A program made the translations under genes and the position numbers. A model generated the notes under the pieces. The model had not been told where the DNA came from, did no database searches, and saw only the letters and a list, made by a program, of their open reading frames with translations. This document shows positions 15,527 through 20,183 of a DNA stretch of 20,183 nt, one piece after another. Every line of letters begins with the position of its first letter. Position 1 is the stretch's first letter. The stretch spans positions 1 through 20,183 of the forward strand of contig NZ_WKYV01000042.1 of NCBI RefSeq assembly GCF_009677585.1. The letters are read 5' to 3'. The DNA comes from Lactonifactor sp. BIOML-A5 (GTDB lineage Bacteria > Bacillota > Clostridia > Lachnospirales > Lachnospiraceae).

Positions 15527-16254
15527 GACTTTACATCCCGAATTCTCATCCAAAGGATTCCAAGGAAGCAGAAGAGTGCAGAGAATCCCAGACATGCGGC
15601 AATGAGCACAGGAACGGGATAGGGCAGGTCACCCTTTGGATTGTTGGCATTCATCCCCAGGGCCATGAGAGAGAAGGGGGATAAAAGGCCAAATCCTTGC
15701 AGATACAGGCCCATTCCTGCAAGCCCCCCGGCAAAAGCAATGGCCACCGGAACCGCAAAGCTTCTGAAAATCAGAGCACAGAGCAGCTGGAAGGCGGCGA
15801 TTGCCATTCCGGACAGAATCCCCAGAAGTGTCCACAGAAAAATCTCTCTCCAGGGAAACGGCGCTGTGAGGCCCAGGAAGATCCCTGCCAGAAAATAGAG
15901 CAGCACCAGAAACAGCTGTGTAATAAAAATCAGGCCTCCTGCAGTGAGCCATTTCCCCAGAAAAAGGGAGGAGCTTCTCACCGGAAGCGTCATAAGCAGA
16001 TTCCAGTTGTGGTTCAGATGCTCCAGACGGAAGAGGTAGGAGCAGTAGAGCCCAATAAGAGCCGGAAAGAAAAAGTAGCAGTAAAACAAGGTGACCTGGG
16101 TCCAGAGACTGTACCACTGACTGGTAAGAATACCGGTGTTCCCGGCATAATTGGCACTCCCCAGAAATGCGGGGATCAGCGGGATACCAAGAACTGCCAG
16201 CCAGATACAGGAATGTTTCAATTTGCAGCGTTCGGTTTTCAAGATACGGTTCAT
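15520..16254 (-). CDS. ABC-2 type permease, lantibiotic immunity family (second subunit)
   Basis: The 244-residue membrane protein has six likely transmembrane segments (about 15-33, 54-73, 102-128, 138-162, 167-188, 214-236). It resembles the MutE/EpiE-type permeases of LanFEG transporters. The motif RLEHLNHNWNLLMTLPV (76-92) between TM2 and TM3 is the family's EH...LL.TLP pattern and has a counterpart in the adjacent permease. These transporters remove lantibiotics or related cationic peptides from the membrane. The start is 1 base after the stop of the first permease gene, with AAGGAGG just upstream, so translation is coupled. It is the last gene of the three-gene operon. Confidence 0.87.
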   Translation of the reverse strand: MNRILKTERCKLKHSCIWLAVLGIPLIPAFLGSANYAGNTGILTSQWYSLWTQVTLFYCYFFFPALIGLYCSYLFRLEHLNHNWNLLMTLPVRSSSLFLGKWLTAGGLIFITQLFLVLLYFLAGIFLGLTAPFPWREIFLWTLLGILSGMAIAAFQLLCALIFRSFAVPVAIAFAGGLAGMGLYLQGFGLLSPFSLMALGMNANNPKGDLPYPVPVLIAACLGFSALFCFLGILWMRIRDVKSE

Positions 16255-16255
16255 G

Positions 16256-17005
16256 TCAGACCTCCTTTTTTCTTAGCAGAATCCGCCCTGCTGGATAAAG
16301 AATCACAAGGAGAATCACTGCCGGGATCCAGTCCGCCCAGGGGATAGGGATAAAAGTATAGTGAGCAGTTACCGCCTCCAAATCATAAGAGACAGCCACA
16401 GAGGAAAGGCGGGAATAATAGCCCCAGGGAATCAAAAGTCCCAGACTCTTCGGAAAAAGGTTGCTTAAAAACCCAATAAATGCCCCGAGGAGTCCTGCGG
16501 TCAGGGGAATTAACTGGTTGGCATACACCATGGAGAGAATCTGGTAAATGAGATAAATGACCAGATTCACCCCGGAACAAACCCAAAAGGCGTAAGCCAG
16601 CTGCCCCCCTGGCACAGGCCCGTAAAAGCCCTGGAGTTTTCCTGCGGCTGCAATCACCAGAGTCTGGAGAAACCCGCAGAGGAACATCCAGAGATAGCCG
16701 TACAGAAGCTTGCCGTGAAAGATTCCGGAAGAGGGGGTTAGGGTTTTTAACAGTTTCAGTGTCTGGCCTTTATGCTCCATGTCCCAGACCCTGGAAGCAG
16801 TTACAGAGGCCAGAACAGGCATGGTCAGACAGTTCAGCATCTGCGTGCCGATGATAACAAAGGCCCAGCCGTCTCTCAGATCTTCCCCGTCCATCCGGCC
16901 TGTGGTCCACAAGATCCATAAAAGCTGGAATCCCAGAATAAGAAGCGGCATCACCCAGATCTTCCTGTGGCGGCATTTGCGGGCCTCCAGTGCGAATGCG
17001 TTCAT
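16256..17005 (-). CDS. ABC-2 type permease, lantibiotic immunity family (first subunit)
   Basis: The 249-residue membrane protein has about six transmembrane segments (about 17-34, 48-70, 99-121, 135-160, 164-184, 225-241). It belongs with the MutG/EpiG-like permeases of lantibiotic protection transporters. DMEHKGQTLKLLKTLTPS (75-92) carries the same EH...LL.TL pattern as the second permease, suggesting the two arose by duplication and form a heterodimeric channel with the ATPase. Its ATG shares one base with the ATPase stop (TGATG), so the two are translationally coupled; the ribosome site is a weak GGCGGTGAG type. Confidence 0.87.
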   Translation of the reverse strand: MNAFALEARKCRHRKIWVMPLLILGFQLLWILWTTGRMDGEDLRDGWAFVIIGTQMLNCLTMPVLASVTASRVWDMEHKGQTLKLLKTLTPSSGIFHGKLLYGYLWMFLCGFLQTLVIAAAGKLQGFYGPVPGGQLAYAFWVCSGVNLVIYLIYQILSMVYANQLIPLTAGLLGAFIGFLSNLFPKSLGLLIPWGYYSRLSSVAVSYDLEAVTAHYTFIPIPWADWIPAVILLVILYPAGRILLRKKEV

Positions 17006-17919
17006 CAGAGGCTCACCGCCTTTCCGGTTAATTCCAGGAAGATATCTTCCAGACTTTTGCAGTCTTCTTCAATGCGGGCGATCCCCACATGTTCCGCGGT
17101 TAAAAGCTGCACATAGGAAGCTACTTCCTCGTCTTCTGCATAAGGAAGGGCGATCCTGTCTTCTGTTTCCTGAAAGGCAATCCCGTTGGTCCGCAGGATA
17201 TTGGCGGCGCGGCTGTTGTCCAGTGTGCCCAGAAGAAGACGGCGGCTGCTCCTGGCGTGAAGACTTTCCAGACTGTTTTGAAAAACGAGTTCTCCCTTAT
17301 GAATGATGCCTACTGTACTGGCCAGCTGGTCAATCTCCGTGAGCAGATGGCTGGATACTACTACCGTCATCTGCTCACGGGAGGGAAGGGAGAGAATGAG
17401 CTCCCGCATTTCCTGGATGCCCGCGGGGTCCAGGCCATTGGTGGGCTCATCCAGAATCAGAAGCCGGGGATGGGACAGAAGGGCACAGGCCAGCCCCAGG
17501 CGCTGCTTCATGCCCAGGGAGTACTGGCTCACCTTTTTGTCCTTTTGCTGGGTCAGGCGTACCGTCTTCAGCACTTCCTTCACATTAGCATCCGGCAACT
17601 GACGGATGGTCTGGATCAGACGCAGATTCTCTTCCCCTGTGAGGTGTCCGTAGTAACTGGGGGATTCGATAAGACTTCCCACATTTTTTAGTATGGACAG
17701 ACGGCTGCGGGAATTGACTTCTTTTCCGAAGACTGTGATGGTGCCCCGGGTGGGTGCGGCAAGTCCCAGAATCAGCTTCAGGGTGGTGGATTTGCCTGCA
17801 CCGTTGGGGCCCAGAAAGCCGTAGATGGACCCCTCCGGCACTGCCAGATCCAGATCCTTTACAGTCATAACCGTTCCGTACTTCTTGCACAGTCCGTTGG
17901 TTTTAATCATATATGGCAT
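17005..17919 (-). CDS. ABC transporter ATPase, lantibiotic protection (LanF/CprA-like)
   Basis: The 304-residue ATP-binding subunit has Walker A GPNGAGKS (37-44), signature YSLGMKQR (133-140), Walker B LLILDEPT (153-160) and switch H191. At the Q-loop position it has glutamate (E85 in SLIESPSYYGHLTGEENL) rather than glutamine. This E-loop is characteristic of the LanF/BcrA lantibiotic-protection ATPases and separates them from ordinary exporters. It probably energises the two following permeases to expel cationic peptides or lantibiotics. ATG at 17919 is chosen because AAAGGAG sits 8 bases upstream and the protein then begins as family members do. A longer in-frame start at 17952 would add 11 polar residues and place that ribosome site inside the gene. 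Confidence 0.93.
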   Translation of the reverse strand: MPYMIKTNGLCKKYGTVMTVKDLDLAVPEGSIYGFLGPNGAGKSTTLKLILGLAAPTRGTITVFGKEVNSRSRLSILKNVGSLIESPSYYGHLTGEENLRLIQTIRQLPDANVKEVLKTVRLTQQKDKKVSQYSLGMKQRLGLACALLSHPRLLILDEPTNGLDPAGIQEMRELILSLPSREQMTVVVSSHLLTEIDQLASTVGIIHKGELVFQNSLESLHARSSRRLLLGTLDNSRAANILRTNGIAFQETEDRIALPYAEDEEVASYVQLLTAEHVGIARIEEDCKSLEDIFLELTGKAVSL

Positions 17920-17969
17920 ATTGCTTGCTCCTTTCTTTTCTCTCTGTCTCAAAGGATACCAGATTCCGC

Positions 17970-18010
17970 TTACAGGAAACTAAAGGCTGCCTTACATTTA
18001 CCTTACATTT
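17970..18010. promoter_or_regulatory. 11-bp-phased direct repeats, probable response-regulator binding site
   Basis: CCTTACATTT occurs at 17990-17999 and 18001-18010, an 11-base period. TTACA also begins at 17970, 22 bases before the TTACA at 17992, leaving one degenerate unit between. Head-to-tail half-sites on an 11-bp period are the usual target of OmpR/PhoB-family regulators. The array lies between the divergent transporter and two-component genes and could serve both. Binding by the adjacent regulator is inferred. Confidence 0.65.
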
Positions 18011-18044
18011 TGCCGGGGAGGCAGTTTTTTCTGCTTTTCTGGGG

Positions 18045-18050
18045 TATAAT
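18045..18050 (+). promoter_or_regulatory. -10 box of the two-component operon
   Basis: A perfect TATAAT lies 41 bases before the regulator's ATG. No -35 box is seen at 16-18 bases, which suggests dependence on an activator, plausibly one bound at the phased repeats upstream. Confidence 0.6.
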
Positions 18051-18091
18051 GAAGGAAAAATACTGTAAATGCTGAGAGGTGACATAAGTAT

Positions 18092-18796
18092 ATGGAATCA
18101 ATTTACGAGTGCAAAATTTTGATCGTGGATGATGAGCGGGGGATTCTGGAGATGACAGAGAAGATACTCCGGCAGGAAGGATATTATAAAATATATAAAG
18201 CCGGCTGCTGTCGGGAGGCCAGGGAGGCATTCTGGCAGGTAAAACCGGAAGGGATCATTCTGGACGTAATGCTGCCGGATGGAGATGGGTTTCAGGTGAT
18301 GCGTGATTTTCGCATGGAGTCCCAGGCGCCGGTGCTTTTTTTGTCGGCCAGGGACGAGGATGAGAATCGGTTGCTGGGGTTAGGACTGGGAGCAGATGAT
18401 TATATTACTAAACCGTTTTTGCCCAGGGAGCTTTTGCTGAGACTGGGGGCTGTCCTGAAAAGGGTTTATTTTCCAGCGGTGGAACGGGATGGAAAGCTTC
18501 CGGTATTCCCGGTGGGGGAACGCAGCGTGGATTTGAACAAAGGCACTGTGGATTTTGGGGATGTCAGCCTGACTTTGACTGCCAAGGAGTACGCGCTGCT
18601 TAAGAAGCTTTATGAGAATAAAGGAAATATTGTTACCATAGACAGCCTCTGTCAGGCGGTCTGGGGAGAGGACAGCTATGGGTATGAGAATACACTGATG
18701 GTGCATATGAGAAGGCTGCGGGAAAAAATAGAGGAGAATCCCTCTGCGCCTGCACATCTTCTCACGGTACGGGGACTGGGGTATAAACTGGTATGA
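18092..18796 (+). CDS. OmpR/PhoB-family response regulator
   Basis: The 234-residue regulator has a receiver domain with acidic pair D13/D14, phospho-acceptor D58 (ILDVMLPDGDGF), S85 at the switch position and K107 (TKPF). A C-terminal winged helix follows (about 132-234, with LTAKEYALLKKL, VHMRRLREKI and the terminal TVRGLGYKLV). It resembles regulators of peptide-antibiotic resistance systems such as CprR/NisR. The AGAGGTGA ribosome site (18075-18082) precedes the ATG. The stop overlaps the kinase start by 4 bases. It probably activates the divergent transporter operon through the phased repeats and may autoregulate; both are inferences from arrangement. Confidence 0.95.
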   Translation: MESIYECKILIVDDERGILEMTEKILRQEGYYKIYKAGCCREAREAFWQVKPEGIILDVMLPDGDGFQVMRDFRMESQAPVLFLSARDEDENRLLGLGLGADDYITKPFLPRELLLRLGAVLKRVYFPAVERDGKLPVFPVGERSVDLNKGTVDFGDVSLTLTAKEYALLKKLYENKGNIVTIDSLCQAVWGEDSYGYENTLMVHMRRLREKIEENPSAPAHLLTVRGLGYKLV

Positions 18797-20160
18797 AAAG
18801 TTTTTTAAAGATTCAGATGCGCTACGGACTAATGGCAGCCGGGATTGCCTTGCTGCTGGTAGTGTTAAATATCACCTTTTTTCTGGGGTATATGCTGCGG
18901 TACGGAGAGCGTGGGATTACACACACCTATTTTAGAATGGCAGAGATTACGGACAGCCTTGTAAAGGAAGCCGATGGGTATCACATGCCGGGGGAATCTA
19001 TGGCAACTGTTGAAAAAGAGTTTGTCTGGGCAATGCTGCTGGATGGGGAGGGAAATGTAGTCTGGAGCTGGGAACTGCCAGAAAAGCTGAAGAAAAAGTA
19101 TTCCATTCAGGACGTAGCGGCATTTGCCAAATGGTATCTGGAGGACTATCCGGTAAAAACATATGTTCATCCGGACGGGATTGCTGTCTATGGGGAGGCG
19201 AAGGGCAGCACCTGGAAGACCAGGCTTGAGCTTCCGGAACAGGTAATCGCCTATTTCCCACAGGGGGTTTGGGGGCTGTTTCTGGTAAATCTCATTCTGG
19301 CTCTGGGGCTGGCCGCATTGCTGGGATACCGTTTGTTCCGGTCCCTGCGTCCTCTGGCGGAGGGAATTGAACAGATGGAGGAAAAAGAACCCACAGATCT
19401 GGAGGAGACAGGACCGTTAAAGGAGCTGGCAGCCAGAATCAACAGAACCTCCCGGGAGCTTGCCAGCCAGCATGCTGTACTGCAGAAAAAAGACACGGCC
19501 AGAACCACATGGATTGCAGGAGTATCCCATGATATCCGCACTCCCCTGTCTCTGGTCCTGGGATATGCCAGCCAGCTGGAGGAAAGTCCGCATCTGACAG
19601 AAGAGGAACACCGGCAGGCTGAGGTCATCCGTATGCAGAGCCTGAAGATCAGGCAGCTGGTCAGCGATCTGAACCTAGCATCAAAGTTGGAGTACGAAAT
19701 GCAGCCTCTGTCAGTGGAAGACATACGTATGGCAGGACTTTTGAGGAAAATAGCCACAGAATTTATGAATCAGAGCAAGGGCGGGGACCTGGAGATTCTT
19801 GTGCAGATCCCCGAGGAAGCCCGGAATCTAAAGGTGCAGGGAGACAGAAAACTATTGGAGCGGGCCGTGGGAAATGTGATTCAGAACAGCATCAGGCACA
19901 GTGGAAAGAATGGAAAGTGCAGGATAGAGGTGCAATTAAAAGACATGGAGCAGCAGTGCCAGATTGTGATCACAGACAACGGACCAGGGTTCCCGGAAGA
20001 AGTATTGCGCCGCCAGGGAGACCAGCAGATGGAGGTAGGAAACAGCCACGGGCTGGGACTGAAAATCGTCCAGCAGATAGCCAGGGCGCATGGAGGGGAG
20101 ATGGTGTTGGCGAACGGAGATAAGGGCGGGAGAGTGACAATAGAGATCCGCAGACAGTGA
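18793..20160 (+). CDS. Sensor histidine kinase (peptide-resistance two-component system)
   Basis: The 455-residue membrane kinase has TM1 (about 13-35), an extracytoplasmic loop of about 120 residues (about 38-157), TM2 (about 159-182), a HAMP-like linker, HisKA with H246 in GVSHDIRTPLSLVLGY, and HATPase with N365 (NVIQNSIRHS), TDNGPGF (394-400) and GLGLKIV (420-426). A sizeable sensing loop fits the CprK/NisK type, which detect the peptide directly, rather than BceS-type kinases with almost no loop. The start overlaps the regulator's stop as ATGA, so the two are co-translated. The gene is complete in the window; only 23 bases follow it. Confidence 0.94.
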   Translation: MKSFLKIQMRYGLMAAGIALLLVVLNITFFLGYMLRYGERGITHTYFRMAEITDSLVKEADGYHMPGESMATVEKEFVWAMLLDGEGNVVWSWELPEKLKKKYSIQDVAAFAKWYLEDYPVKTYVHPDGIAVYGEAKGSTWKTRLELPEQVIAYFPQGVWGLFLVNLILALGLAALLGYRLFRSLRPLAEGIEQMEEKEPTDLEETGPLKELAARINRTSRELASQHAVLQKKDTARTTWIAGVSHDIRTPLSLVLGYASQLEESPHLTEEEHRQAEVIRMQSLKIRQLVSDLNLASKLEYEMQPLSVEDIRMAGLLRKIATEFMNQSKGGDLEILVQIPEEARNLKVQGDRKLLERAVGNVIQNSIRHSGKNGKCRIEVQLKDMEQQCQIVITDNGPGFPEEVLRRQGDQQMEVGNSHGLGLKIVQQIARAHGGEMVLANGDKGGRVTIEIRRQ

Positions 20161-20183
20161 AAAAGGGACAGGGCAGGGGGGGA

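Noticed and set aside
18021..18034. GCAG-T6-CTGC as a terminator or operator
   Set aside because: A 4-bp stem just upstream of the TATAAT is too short to support a call.

Overview
The window looks like a chromosomal segment of a low-to-mid-GC Gram-positive Clostridia, most likely a Lachnospiraceae (Blautia/Dorea-like) gut bacterium. This rests on the housekeeping order (yceD-rpmF ... plsX-acpP-rnc-smc-ftsY), strong AGGAGG-type ribosome sites, consensus sigma-A promoters, Gram-positive lipoproteins and a LanFEG/CprABC-type peptide-resistance transporter. The genus is an inference and cannot be fixed from this sequence alone. There are 18 protein-coding genes, no rRNA, tRNA or CRISPR, and no gene-free stretch longer than about 300 bases.

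Region 1 (1-951): a 23-bp direct repeat at the left edge, a textbook promoter, then yceD and rpmF closed by a 22-bp-stem terminator. Region 2 (952-7001): an accessory block sitting where plsX normally follows rpmF. It holds an orphan solute-binding lipoprotein translationally coupled to a 1116-residue hybrid histidine kinase, a 99-residue protein downstream of a LexA-like operator, and a lipoprotein carrying an Ig-like domain and choline/cell-wall-binding repeats. Region 3 (7002-14985): the core cluster plsX-acpP-(attenuator)-rnc-smc-ftsY-ilvA, for phospholipid/fatty acid synthesis, RNA processing, chromosome segregation, membrane protein targeting and isoleucine synthesis, closed by a perfect 14-bp-stem terminator.

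Region 4 (14986-15417, minus): a small soluble coiled-coil protein whose N-terminus is built from 21-bp tandem repeats encoding exact heptads. Region 5 (15499-20160): a lantibiotic/cationic-peptide resistance module. An ABC transporter (ATPase and two permeases, minus strand) diverges from an OmpR-family response regulator and its sensor kinase (plus strand). The shared 172-bp intergenic region carries 11-bp-phased TTACA repeats, a likely binding site for the regulator.

The items most worth following up are the SBP/hybrid-kinase pair with a dead internal receiver domain, the SOS-box-controlled 99-residue protein, the phased operator of the peptide-resistance module, and the repeat at the left edge, which may be the end of an insertion sequence.
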